Of a DNA stretch of 64,000 bases, positions 17,290 through 25,592 are shown piece after piece (the first letter of the stretch is position 1; each line of letters starts with the position of its first letter). The position numbers were made by a program, and so were the translations under genes. Below the pieces are notes generated by a model. It had not been told where the DNA came from. It worked only from the letters and a program-made list of their open reading frames with translations, and made no database searches. Source of the stretch: Rathayibacter caricis DSM 15933 (GTDB taxonomy: Bacteria > Actinomycetota > Actinomycetes > Actinomycetales > Microbacteriaceae); contig NZ_PZPL01000001.1 of the NCBI RefSeq assembly GCF_003044275.1, forward strand, positions 2,108,001-2,172,000. Direction: 5' to 3'.

Positions 17290-20200
17290 ATGCGGGAACC
17301 GATCCGGTTCCCAGCGACTGCGAGTAGAGGACTTCGTTTGCCGATCCAGCCCTTCCACCCACCGAGAGTCCGACGCGCGGAGAGGCGGATCCTCGCGGGT
17401 CTCGCCGTCCTCGGTGTCGCCGCCTCCGCCGCCTTCGCCGCCACGGGCGCCAGCGCCGCCCCCGTGATCGGGAGCGCCTCCCTCGTCGGCGGCCTCTCGT
17501 CGCTGCAGAGCTTCGACGACGGCGACTACGTCGTCACCCTCGTCGAGCCGTCCGCCGCGACCTACGAGGGCACCGACGCCCGCTTCGCCCGCACCGCACC
17601 GGACGCCGGCGCGCAGCTGCAGGCGCGCTCCGCTCCGGTGGAGGACTACGCCGAGCACCTGGAGAAGCGCCAGGACGCCGTCGCCGCCGCGGTCGACGCG
17701 CGGATCGGCTACCACTACACGGTGGCCCTCAACGGCTTCTCGGCCACCCTCACCGGCGCGCAGGCGAGCGTGCTCGCGAACCGCAAGGACGTCGCGCAGG
17801 TGCGCGAGATCGAGGACCTCACCCTCGACCGGGCCCGCGGTGCCGCTCAGACCGCTCCGCTGGTCACGGCGGAGCCGGGCGCCGGCACTCCCGTGCCCGA
17901 CACCGGGCAGCAGCGCTCGACCGACTTCCTCGGCCTCGAGGGCGAGGGCGGCGTCTGGAACGCGGTCGGCGGCGTCGACGCCGCGGGAGCGGGCATCGTC
18001 GTCGGTGTCATCGACTCCGGCATCGCGCCCGAGAACCCCTCGTTCGACGGTCCGCCCCTGGCCACGTCGCCGGGAGCCGCGCCGTACACGGACGGCGAGA
18101 CCATCACCTACCGCAAGTCCGACGGCGGCGAGTTCGTCGGAGCGTGCGAGACCGGCTCCGACTCCTCCCAGCAGTGGGACGGCGACGAGTGCAGCCAGAA
18201 GCTGATCGGCGCGCGCTGGTTCCTCGGCGACTCCGAGAAGGTCGGCTCGGACGACAACCCCGAGTTCCTCTCGCCCCGCGACGCCGACGGGCACGGCTCG
18301 CACACCGCGAGCACCGCCGCCGGCAATGCCGACGTCGAGGCGAGCGTCGACGGCTACGACTACGGCACCATCTCGGGTGTCGCCCCGGCGGCGAAGGTCG
18401 CGGCCTACAAGGTCTGCTGGAACGGCGACGTCGAGGGCACGGACGACGACGACTTCTGCTCCGGCCCCGGCATCCTCGGTGCGATCGAGGCGGCCGTGAC
18501 GGACGGCGTCGACGTGATCAACTTCTCGATCGGCGGCGGCTCCGCGACCTCCACGCTGACCCTCTACGACGAGGCGTTCCTGAACGCCGCGGCGGCGGGC
18601 GTCTTCGTGGCGGCCTCCGCGGGCAACTCGGGCCCCGACGCCTCGACCCTCGACCACGCCTCGCCGTGGTACACCACGGTCGCCGCGTCCTCGATCCCGT
18701 CGTACACGGCGACCGCCACCCTGGGTGACGGCCAGGCGTTCGTCGGCGGCTCCATCTCGGTCCACGAGGACCTGGAGGCTCCGCTGGTGAACAGCGCCGA
18801 CGTCGCGCGCTCGGGCACCGAGATGCCCGAGATCTGCGCGCCCGGCACGCTGGACCCGGACAAGGTGAAGGGCGCCGTCGTGGCCTGCACCGCGGGCACC
18901 ACCGCGCGCGTCTCCAAGTCGGCCGAGGTCGAGCGGGCCGGCGGCGTCGGCATGCTGCTGCTGAACCCGACCCCCAACGCGCTGCACGTCGACGACCACT
19001 CGGTCCCGACCATCCAGATCGACTCCCAGGCCTACGAGGCGATCACCGAGTACGCCTCCACCGACGGCGCGACCGTCGAGCTCAGCGAGGGCAACCTCAC
19101 GGGCGCCGAGATCCCCGTCCCGCAGGTCGCCGGCTTCTCGTCGCGCGGCCCGGCCGAGGCCGACGGAACCGACGTGCTCAAGCCCGACCTCACGGCTCCC
19201 GGAGTCGCGATCCTCGCCGACTCCTTCAACGAGGAGGGCGACGACCCGGCCTTCGCGTTCGAGTCGGGGACCTCGATGTCCTCGCCGCACGTGGCGGGCC
19301 TCGCGGCGCTGATCCTCGGCGTCTCTCCGACCGCCTCCCCGTCGGCCGTGAAGTCGGCCATGATGACGACCGCGTACGACAGCGTCGACCAGGCGGGGAA
19401 CCCCTCCACCGACGTCTTCGCGCAGGGCGCCGGACACGTCGACCCGACCGCCTTCCTGGACCCGGGACTGCTCTACGAGAGCGGCCCGACCGACTGGATC
19501 GCGTTCCTCAAGGGCGCGGGCTACGTGTTCGACCCCGACTTCGCGGTCGACGCCATCGACCCGTCCGACCTGAACCAGCCTTCGATCGCCATCGGCTCGC
19601 TCGCGGGCACGCAGACGGTCACGCGCACGGTCACCGCGACCGGTCCCGGCGTGTACACCGCCTCGATCGACGTGCCCGGGATCGATGCCGTCGTCTCGCC
19701 CCAGACCCTGACTTTCGGGGCGGCGGGCGAGAGCGCCGAGTACACGGTCACCTTCACGACCGAGGACGCCGGGCTCGCCGAGTTCGCGACGGGCTACCTC
19801 ACCTGGACGAGCGCCGAGCACGAGGTGCGCAGCCCCGTGGCCGTGCGCCCGGTGCTGCTCGACGCGCCCTTCGAGGTCTCCGGCTCCGGTTCGACCGGAT
19901 CCACGACCGCCACGATCACGCCCGGCATCGACGGCGCGCTGCCGCTCTCACCGAGCGGGCTCGCCCGGGGAGTGCTGGCCGAGGACGAGTCGGCCGAGGA
20001 CGGCCACTCGGGCGTCCTGCCCGCGGGGGAGACGTTCGTGACGAGCGTCGAGGTGCCCGAGGGTGCGACCTTCGCGCGCTTCGACCTCGACGCGATCGAC
20101 GACACGTCCGACCTGGACCTGTACGTCGAGCTGCTGGACGCCGACGGGGAGCCTGTGGGCGAGGCCGTCTCGGCCACCGCCTCGGCCGACGAGCGGGTCG

Positions 20201-20814
20201 ACCTCGACTCGCCGGACGCAGGCACCTACCGGGTGACCGCCGACATCTACGCGGTCGGATCCGACGACACCGTCGCCTTCGACCTGCGCAGCTTCGTCGT
20301 CACCGAGGAGGGCGGCCTCGGCTCGCTCACGACCGAGCCCGAGACCGTGGACGCCGTGCTCGGCGAGCCCACGTCGTACTCGGTCTCATGGTCGGACCTG
20401 GCGGGCCCCGCGCAGTACCTCGGGCGCATCGCCTATGCGGACTCGGGACTCGCGACGCTCGTGAGCGTCGACGTGACTGAGGACGTCTCGCCCGGACCGC
20501 AGCCGACCGCGACGCCCACGGCCGAGCCGACCGCGACCCCGACCGCGGAGCCGACCGCGACGCCCGCGCCGACCGGTGCACCGGAGCCGACCGCGTCTCC
20601 GACCGCCGGACCGACCGCCGGCCCCGCGCCGACGTCGTCGCCGACCTCCGGACCGGGCCTGCCCGGCACCGGCGGACCGGGTCACCTGCCCTCGACGGGC
20701 TTCCAGGGAGGGCTCCTCGGAGCCGCCGCGCTGGCGCTGATCGGCGCCGGAGCGGTCATCACCGGAGTCCGGCGCCGCGCCGTGGCGCTGCGTGAGGAGA
20801 CCGCGGCGGAGTAG
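17290..20814 (+). CDS. Secreted, wall-anchored subtilisin-like serine protease (S8)
   Basis: About 1174 residues. In order: signal peptide (hydrophobic core LAGLAVLGVAASAAFAATG), an I9-type propeptide (about 75-165), and an S8 catalytic domain with Asp (GVIDSGIAP, about 242), His (DGHGSHTAS, about 335), oxyanion Asn (SAGNSGP, about 446) and Ser (SGTSMSSPHVAG, about 662). A PA-like insert lies at about 500-610, then Fn3-like and PPC-like beta domains, a Pro/Thr linker and two sortase motifs, LPGTG and LPSTG, followed by a hydrophobic stretch and Arg residues. It is thus displayed on the cell wall. The ATG is seven bases after TAGGGT; a TTG at 17338 with an AGAGGA site is an alternative start that gives a shorter signal peptide. 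Confidence 0.93.
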   Translation: MREPIRFPATASRGLRLPIQPFHPPRVRRAERRILAGLAVLGVAASAAFAATGASAAPVIGSASLVGGLSSLQSFDDGDYVVTLVEPSAATYEGTDARFARTAPDAGAQLQARSAPVEDYAEHLEKRQDAVAAAVDARIGYHYTVALNGFSATLTGAQASVLANRKDVAQVREIEDLTLDRARGAAQTAPLVTAEPGAGTPVPDTGQQRSTDFLGLEGEGGVWNAVGGVDAAGAGIVVGVIDSGIAPENPSFDGPPLATSPGAAPYTDGETITYRKSDGGEFVGACETGSDSSQQWDGDECSQKLIGARWFLGDSEKVGSDDNPEFLSPRDADGHGSHTASTAAGNADVEASVDGYDYGTISGVAPAAKVAAYKVCWNGDVEGTDDDDFCSGPGILGAIEAAVTDGVDVINFSIGGGSATSTLTLYDEAFLNAAAAGVFVAASAGNSGPDASTLDHASPWYTTVAASSIPSYTATATLGDGQAFVGGSISVHEDLEAPLVNSADVARSGTEMPEICAPGTLDPDKVKGAVVACTAGTTARVSKSAEVERAGGVGMLLLNPTPNALHVDDHSVPTIQIDSQAYEAITEYASTDGATVELSEGNLTGAEIPVPQVAGFSSRGPAEADGTDVLKPDLTAPGVAILADSFNEEGDDPAFAFESGTSMSSPHVAGLAALILGVSPTASPSAVKSAMMTTAYDSVDQAGNPSTDVFAQGAGHVDPTAFLDPGLLYESGPTDWIAFLKGAGYVFDPDFAVDAIDPSDLNQPSIAIGSLAGTQTVTRTVTATGPGVYTASIDVPGIDAVVSPQTLTFGAAGESAEYTVTFTTEDAGLAEFATGYLTWTSAEHEVRSPVAVRPVLLDAPFEVSGSGSTGSTTATITPGIDGALPLSPSGLARGVLAEDESAEDGHSGVLPAGETFVTSVEVPEGATFARFDLDAIDDTSDLDLYVELLDADGEPVGEAVSATASADERVDLDSPDAGTYRVTADIYAVGSDDTVAFDLRSFVVTEEGGLGSLTTEPETVDAVLGEPTSYSVSWSDLAGPAQYLGRIAYADSGLATLVSVDVTEDVSPGPQPTATPTAEPTATPTAEPTATPAPTGAPEPTASPTAGPTAGPAPTSSPTSGPGLPGTGGPGHLPSTGFQGGLLGAAALALIGAGAVITGVRRRAVALREETAAE

Positions 20815-20829
20815 TCGCCCGCTCGACAC

Positions 20830-20874
20830 GACGGCCGTCCTGCTCGCTCCTCCGGGAGCGGCGGGGCGGCCGTT
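20830..20874 (+). terminator. Hairpin terminator after the subtilase
   Basis: A long imperfect stem with arms ACGGCCG...CGGCCGT and an inner CGCTCC/GGAGCG, just after the stop. Confidence 0.65.
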
Positions 20875-20921
20875 CGTCGTCGGTGGCGCTGCCCGGAGAT
20901 CGTCCGTCGTCGGTAGCGCTG

Positions 20922-21290
20922 CTACGAGATCGAGCGGCGCCCGGCGATGACGCCCGAGACGATCGCGACGACGCCGAACGCGATCGCGACGACCGGCTGC
21001 CCGAGATCGAGCCAGGCGAGCGCCGCGGCTCCGAAGACGAGGAGCTCGATCAGGGAGCGGCCGTAGACGTCGATCGCGAGGACGGCGCGCGGCGAGAGGA
21101 AGAGGGCCCAGACGAGAGCGGCGAGAACGGGGGCGCCGATGCCGACGACGACGTTCAGCGGCACGTCGAAGCTGCTGAAGCCCCAGAGGCCGAACGTGAT
21201 CAGCGCGAACAGCTCGAGCACGAAGCGCACGACGGCGTTCGGGCCGATCCGGGGGTCGCGGTCCGCTGCGGTCGCTCTCGCTGGATTCAC
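20922..21290 (-). CDS. YrdB-type small membrane protein (DUF2568)
   Basis: A 122-residue protein with four predicted membrane segments. The FVLELFALITFGLWGF start and the central GIGAPVLAALVWALFLSPRA segment match the DUF2568/YrdB family, whose function is unknown. The GTG at 21290 was preferred over an ATG nine bases upstream because TAGCAT (21298-21303) then lies exactly seven bases away, whereas the ATG itself overlaps that hexamer. Confidence 0.78.
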   Translation of the reverse strand: MNPARATAADRDPRIGPNAVVRFVLELFALITFGLWGFSSFDVPLNVVVGIGAPVLAALVWALFLSPRAVLAIDVYGRSLIELLVFGAAALAWLDLGQPVVAIAFGVVAIVSGVIAGRRSIS

Positions 21291-21345
21291 GCCGACCATG
21301 CTAACCGGCCCGCCCCGGCGGAGCCCGAGAGTCTCTTGCCCGCTC

Positions 21346-21368
21346 GGAAAGTCTCTGCAAGACTTTCC
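21346..21368 (+). promoter_or_regulatory. Perfect inverted repeat operator over a promoter
   Basis: GGAAAGTCT-N5-AGACTTTCC is a perfect 9-bp inverted repeat ending three bases before the ATG at 21372. The right arm covers the place where the leaderless -10 would sit (AAGACT). The encoded HTH protein two genes downstream is the natural candidate for autoregulation. Confidence 0.7.
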
Positions 21369-21371
21369 ACT

Positions 21372-21797
21372 ATGGAAAACGACGACATCCTCCGCGAGCT
21401 GTCCGCCGACCGTGCCCGTCTGGCCGACCGCGTCCGCACCCCCTGGTGGCTCGCAGTCGGCTTCGGCCTGGTCGCCGCACTCTTCGTGGTGCGCCCCGCC
21501 GCCGGCGAGGACCTGCCCGGCGGGATCCTGCCCGCGCTCGCCCTCGGCGCCGTGCTGCTCTGGGCCTACCGTCGCGCGACCGGCGTCGCGCTCGGACACC
21601 TCGGCGCGATGCCGTGGCTGCTCACCGGCGCGGCACTCGTCCTGGTGCTCGCGCTCTACAGCGTCGCCCTCGGGTTCGCCTCGTTCGATCTGCACGGCTG
21701 GGTGGCCCTGCCGACGGCGGTGGCGTTCGCGGTCGGAGTCGGCGCCACCTCCGCCTTCACCGCCTCGGCCCGCGAGCGGATGCGCCGTGTCCGCTGA
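21372..21797 (+). CDS. Four-helix membrane protein of unknown function
   Basis: A 141-residue protein with a charged N-terminus (ENDDILRELSADRARLADR) and four membrane segments; no family is recognised. It overlaps the next gene, an HTH regulator, by 11 bases, so the two form a coupled operon. This pairing of a small membrane protein with a winged-helix regulator is common in actinobacteria, the membrane protein usually being of unknown role. Confidence 0.78.
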   Translation: MENDDILRELSADRARLADRVRTPWWLAVGFGLVAALFVVRPAAGEDLPGGILPALALGAVLLWAYRRATGVALGHLGAMPWLLTGAALVLVLALYSVALGFASFDLHGWVALPTAVAFAVGVGATSAFTASARERMRRVR

Positions 21798-22092
21798 CGC
21801 GCGGTTCGACGAGGTCATCCACGCGCCGCTCCGGCTGCGCATCTGCGGCCTGCTGCGGGCCGGCGACGGAGTCGACTTCGGCGTCCTGCGCGACACTCTC
21901 GGAGTGAGCGACGCGACGCTCTCGAAGCATCTGAAGGTCCTCGCCGACGCCGGCTTCACGAGCAGTCTCAAGAGTTCGTCCTCCGCCCGGAGCGACTCGC
22001 GGCGCGTGACGTGGGTGTCGCTGACCCGACCCGGAGCCGCCGCGTTCGACTCGCACGTCCGGGCCCTCCGAGCCATCACCCTGGGGGAGTGA
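21787..22092 (+). CDS. Winged-helix transcriptional regulator (MarR/ArsR-like, single domain)
   Basis: A 101-residue winged-helix protein: RFDEVIHAPLRLRICGLL, the recognition helix region LGVSDATLSKHLKVLADAGF, then a wing ending in TWVSLTRPGAAAFDSHV. This pattern fits the transcriptional-regulator winged-helix family that often represses its own operon with a membrane protein. It has no ArsR metal-binding cysteines. The GTG start lies inside the end of the preceding gene. The probable operator is the inverted repeat at 21346-21368. Confidence 0.87.
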   Translation: MSADARFDEVIHAPLRLRICGLLRAGDGVDFGVLRDTLGVSDATLSKHLKVLADAGFTSSLKSSSSARSDSRRVTWVSLTRPGAAAFDSHVRALRAITLGE

Positions 22093-22118
22093 CGCCTCCG
22101 CCGTCGCCCGGGCTTCCC

Positions 22119-22139
22119 ATACTCTCGACCGGAGAGTAT
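22119..22139 (+). promoter_or_regulatory. Inverted repeat operator at the padR promoter
   Basis: ATACTCTC-N5-GAGAGTAT is a perfect 8-bp inverted repeat. Its right arm runs into the -10 hexamer TATTCT (22137-22142), which is followed seven bases later by the ATG. Autorepression by the PadR protein is the obvious reading. Confidence 0.75.
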
Positions 22140-22149
22140 TCTCGTGATC

Positions 22150-22485
22150 ATGACACCTCCGCTCCCGCCGACGGCGTTCTGGATCCTCACCGTGCTGTCG
22201 CGGGGGAGGAGGCACGGCTACGCGATCCTGGCTGAGGCCCGCGAGCTCTCGTCGGGAGACGCGGTGCTGAAGGTGCCGACGCTCTACTCCGCCCTCGAGC
22301 GCCTCGCGGCAGACGGCCTCGTGGCGGTCGACGGCGAGGAGGTGTCGGACGGACGGCTGCGGCGGTTCTTCCGGCTGACCGAGGCGGGTGGGAAGGCTCT
22401 CGCCACCGAGCTCGCCCGACTGCAGGTCATGGTCGAGCAGGGGAGCGCAGCGCTGCGCGAGCGTCCGGAGGGGGTCGTCGCGTGA
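22150..22485 (+). CDS. PadR-family transcriptional regulator
   Basis: A 111-residue PadR-type repressor: PPTAFWILTVLSRGRRHGYAIL, VPTLYSALERLAADGLV (recognition helix and wing entry) and RRFFRLTEAGGKAL (wing). A C-terminal helix for dimerisation follows. The ATG is placed seven bases after TATTCT; a GTG six bases upstream is possible but fits the promoter less well. Its stop overlaps the start of the following membrane protein gene (GTGA), a typical PadR/membrane protein pair. Confidence 0.93.
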   Translation: MTPPLPPTAFWILTVLSRGRRHGYAILAEARELSSGDAVLKVPTLYSALERLAADGLVAVDGEEVSDGRLRRFFRLTEAGGKALATELARLQVMVEQGSAALRERPEGVVA

Positions 22486-23240
22486 GCGCAGAGCGCCGTT
22501 ACCGACGCCTCCTGCGCTGGTATCCGGAGGACTGGCGGCGCGAGCACGAAGAGGTCGTCCTCGGGATGCTCCTCGACGACGCGGATGCCGCGGGCCGCGA
22601 CGGCCCGGACACCGGCGAGGCGATCGGACTCGTGATCGGCGGAATCGCCCAGCACACCTGGCGGAGGAACGACCGCCGCCGTACCACCGCGACGGCGCTG
22701 ATCGTCGCGGCGGTGCTGGCACTCCTCTACGCGGTCACCGTCACCTGGAGCCCGAGCACGGCGTACGCCGGCTACCTCGGTCCGTTCTCGAACCCCACCG
22801 TCCTCGTCGCCTCGGCGCTCGCCGTCGCCGCCGGTCTGGCCCTCGCCGGTCGCACCGGAGCCGCCCGCCTGCTCGCGGTCGCCTCCGTGGCGGGGCTCGT
22901 CGTGCTCGTCGTCGCCGCCGAGCGCTCGGGCTGGATGGGCCCGGGCGTCGGCGTCCTGGCCCTGCTCGCCCCGCCGGCTCTGTCGGGCGCGCTGCCGCCG
23001 AAGGGCGTCCGCGGTGCCGCGCGGGACGCGGCCGCGGCGATCGGGCTCGTTCTCGTGCTGATCGGCGCCGGGATCGCGGCGAGCTACTCCGCCCTGCTCG
23101 TCGAGCTCGTCGCCTCCGACGTGCCGCTTCCCGCCGTCGACCTCGAGATCGCCGCGTTCGCCGTCGCCGCGCCGCTCCTGGCCCTCGCCGCGAGGTGGCC
23201 GCTCAGTCGACGATCGAGGGCCGCGGGCGCCGCTACTTGA
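22482..23240 (+). CDS. PadR-linked membrane protein of unknown function
   Basis: A 252-residue protein. The N-terminus RYRRLLRWYPEDWRREHEEVVLGMLLDDA is a soluble helical prefix often seen in membrane proteins encoded next to PadR regulators; about six membrane segments follow. No catalytic motif is visible. It is co-translated with padR and overlaps the convergent purU gene by eight bases at its 3' end. Its job may be envelope stress or transport, but this is not supported by sequence. Confidence 0.8.
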   Translation: MSAERRYRRLLRWYPEDWRREHEEVVLGMLLDDADAAGRDGPDTGEAIGLVIGGIAQHTWRRNDRRRTTATALIVAAVLALLYAVTVTWSPSTAYAGYLGPFSNPTVLVASALAVAAGLALAGRTGAARLLAVASVAGLVVLVVAAERSGWMGPGVGVLALLAPPALSGALPPKGVRGAARDAAAAIGLVLVLIGAGIAASYSALLVELVASDVPLPAVDLEIAAFAVAAPLLALAARWPLSRRSRAAGAAT

Positions 23241-24162
23241 AGATGATCGTGCGCGCCCCGTCGAGCAGCACGCGGTCCTCCGCGAACCACTTGACCGCCT
23301 GGGTGAGGGTGCGGCTCTCCTCGTCCTGACCGATCGCGACGAGCTGCGCGGGGGAGTGCGAGTGGTCGACGCGCACGACGTTCTGCTCGATGATCGGACC
23401 CTCGTCGAGGTCGCTCGTGACGAAGTGGGCGGTCGCGCCGATCAGCTTCACGCCGCGCGCGTGCGCCTGCTTGTAGGGGTTCGCGCCCTTGAAGCCGGGC
23501 AGGAACGAATGATGGATGTTGATGGCGCGGCCGGCCAGGCGCGCGCAGAGCTCGGGGGAGAGGATCTGCATGTAGCGCGCGAGCACGACGAGCTCGATGT
23601 CGTGCTGCTCGACGACCTCGACGACCCGCTCCTCGAACTCCCGCTTCGACTCCGGCGACACGACCGGGCGCGACTCGAACGGCACTCCGTAGAACTCCGC
23701 GAGATCGCGCAGCACTCCGTGGTTCGACAGGATCAGCGGCACGTCCACGGCCAGCTGACCGGCGCGCTGGCGGAACAGCAGGTCGTTGACGCAGTGCGCC
23801 GCCGTCGAGGCCAGCACCAGGGTCCGGAGGGGCCGCCCGACGACGTCCAGCCGCCAGGTCATCCCGTAGTGCTCGGTGATGGGCTGGAGCGCCCGTTCGA
23901 ACTCCTCGCGGGTCACCGGCGACTCGACCTGCAGGCGCATGAAGAAGCGGCCGGTGTCGGCGCTCGAGAACTGCTGGCTCTCGGTGATGTTGCCGCGCGC
24001 GTGCACGACCGCGCCCGAGACGGCGTGGACGATGCCGGGCAGGTCCGGGCACGCGAACGTGAGGGTCCAGTGGTTGCCGGGACCTCCGTCGCCGACCCCG
24101 GTGAACTCGGTGCCGGTGGGCACGGGCCGGTCGGAGGCGGGCGCTGCGGGGTCGGACTGCAT
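23233..24162 (-). CDS. purU: Formyltetrahydrofolate deformylase
   Basis: The 309-residue enzyme hydrolyses 10-formyl-THF to formate and THF, balancing the one-carbon pool. An ACT domain occupies about residues 28-110 (HWTLTFACPDLPGIVHAVS) and a formyltransferase-fold domain about 115-300, with VVLARYMQILS, INIHHSFLPGFKGANPY (catalytic Asn/His) and DLDEGPIIEQNV (Asp). The ATG follows TATCCT (24169-24174 on the minus strand) by six bases. It is functionally tied to folD, glyA and purN/purH in this window. Confidence 0.96.
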   Translation of the reverse strand: MQSDPAAPASDRPVPTGTEFTGVGDGGPGNHWTLTFACPDLPGIVHAVSGAVVHARGNITESQQFSSADTGRFFMRLQVESPVTREEFERALQPITEHYGMTWRLDVVGRPLRTLVLASTAAHCVNDLLFRQRAGQLAVDVPLILSNHGVLRDLAEFYGVPFESRPVVSPESKREFEERVVEVVEQHDIELVVLARYMQILSPELCARLAGRAINIHHSFLPGFKGANPYKQAHARGVKLIGATAHFVTSDLDEGPIIEQNVVRVDHSHSPAQLVAIGQDEESRTLTQAVKWFAEDRVLLDGARTIIFK

Positions 24163-24356
24163 CCGCCCAGGATAACGGCCGGGAGCCGTCCGTCCTGGAC
24201 CCCTCCCCACGCCCGCGGGTAGGCTGGCAGCGGTCGTCGGCACTCCCCGCGGCCCCGGGCGCGCACGACGGCGCGCAGCCGATCCTCCGCCCTCGGGCCG
24301 CCACCGCCTCGAGCGGAGCCGCCGCCGCGGCAGGACTCGCCTCTCGGAGCACTCCG

Positions 24357-25592
24357 ATGTCCTCACCCGTTCTTCCCGTCCGCACCGCGCCGCCCACCGC
24401 CCGCGACCGCTTCCCCTGGCCGCCGCTCCTCGTCCTCTCGAGCGTGATCTTCCTCTCCGTCACCGCCGAGATGATGCCCACCGGGCTGCTGCCGGAGCTC
24501 GGTGCGTCGTTCGGCGTCTCCCCGGCGCAGGCGGGTCTGCTCGTCACCGTCTTCGCGTTCACCGTGGTGCTCTCGAGCACTCCGCTGGCGCTGCTCACCC
24601 GCCGCGTGCCCCGGCGCACCCTCCTGCTCGCGGTCCTCGTCGTGCTCACGCTGGGCACGGTCGCGACGGCGCTCGCGCCCAGCTACCCCCTCCTCCTCGC
24701 GGCCCGGATCGTCGGCGGCGCGGGGCACGGGCTCTTCTGGGCCGTCGTCGGCGCCTACTCCGCCCGCCTCGTCCGCCCGCGCGATCTCGGCCGGGCGGTG
24801 GCGGTCACCTTCGCGGGCGGCACGCTCGCCTTCGTCCTCGGCGTGCCGCTGGGCACGGCGCTCGGGCAGCTCGTCGGTTGGCGGGTGTCGTTCCTGATCG
24901 TGGCCGGGCTGATGGCGGTGGGGGTCCTGCTGGTCCTCCGTGTGCTCCCGAGCGTCGAGACCCCCGTCCCGACCACCACCACGGGCTCGATCCAGGCGCT
25001 GCGGCCCGGCCGCGGCGTCGGCGCGGTCGCCGTGCTCTGTGTCGCGGTCGCCGTCGCGATGACCGGCCACTACGCCTTCACCACCTACCTCGTCCCCTTC
25101 GCGACCGAGCGGATGGAGGCGCCCGCCGGGGCGGTGTCGCCGCTGCTCTTCGTCTACGGAGCCGCCGGAGCGGTCGGACTCGTCATCGCCGGCACGCGCG
25201 CGGTCACCCGCCGACCGGTCGCCGCCCTCCTGCTCGCGCTGAGCGTCGTCCTCGTCTCGTCCGTCGTGCTGAACCTGGCGCCGGCGCAGCCCCTCCTCGC
25301 GCTGCCCGCCTTCGCGATATGGGGAGTCGCGTTCGGGGTGCTGCCCTCGCTGCTGCAGACGCGACTGCTGCAGGTGGCGGATCCGCTGATCCGCGACACC
25401 GCGACGGCGGTCTACACGGCGTCGTTCAACGCCGGGATCGGAGCGGGAGCGCTGGTCGGCTCGGTCGTCTACGGGGCGTTCGGCCTCGAGAGCACCGCCG
25501 TGGTCTACGCGGCGGGACTCGTGGTGGCCGTGGCACTGCTGGCGGGCGCGTCCTGGAGGACCCGCACCCGCGTCGTCGCCTCGGCGCCGTAG
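24357..25592 (+). CDS. MFS transporter, DHA1-type
   Basis: A 411-residue twelve-helix major facilitator. SVTAEMMPTGLLPELGASFGVSP in TM1 and the loop after TM2, LLTRRVPRRTLLL, match the DHA1 drug/sugar efflux class (AraJ-like). The substrate is unknown. A TAGGCT element at 24220-24225 would give a leader of about 130 GC-rich bases with several hairpins. The last 88 bases overlap the end of the convergent sigma-factor gene. Confidence 0.9.
   Translation: MSSPVLPVRTAPPTARDRFPWPPLLVLSSVIFLSVTAEMMPTGLLPELGASFGVSPAQAGLLVTVFAFTVVLSSTPLALLTRRVPRRTLLLAVLVVLTLGTVATALAPSYPLLLAARIVGGAGHGLFWAVVGAYSARLVRPRDLGRAVAVTFAGGTLAFVLGVPLGTALGQLVGWRVSFLIVAGLMAVGVLLVLRVLPSVETPVPTTTTGSIQALRPGRGVGAVAVLCVAVAVAMTGHYAFTTYLVPFATERMEAPAGAVSPLLFVYGAAGAVGLVIAGTRAVTRRPVAALLLALSVVLVSSVVLNLAPAQPLLALPAFAIWGVAFGVLPSLLQTRLLQVADPLIRDTATAVYTASFNAGIGAGALVGSVVYGAFGLESTAVVYAAGLVVAVALLAGASWRTRTRVVASAP

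Noticed and set aside
17221..19821. An 866-codon minus-strand frame opposite the subtilase
   Set aside because: It mirrors the codon structure of a well-supported protease gene and gives only Gly/Arg/Val-rich sequence.
20876..20935. Two imperfect copies of a roughly 30-base unit at the end of the DUF2568 gene
   Set aside because: Probably a small tandem duplication at the gene end; only two copies and no further sign of function.
24226..24356. Structured leader of the MFS gene
   Set aside because: Several GC hairpins can be drawn, but no conserved motif or competing stems as clear as at 45600-45698.
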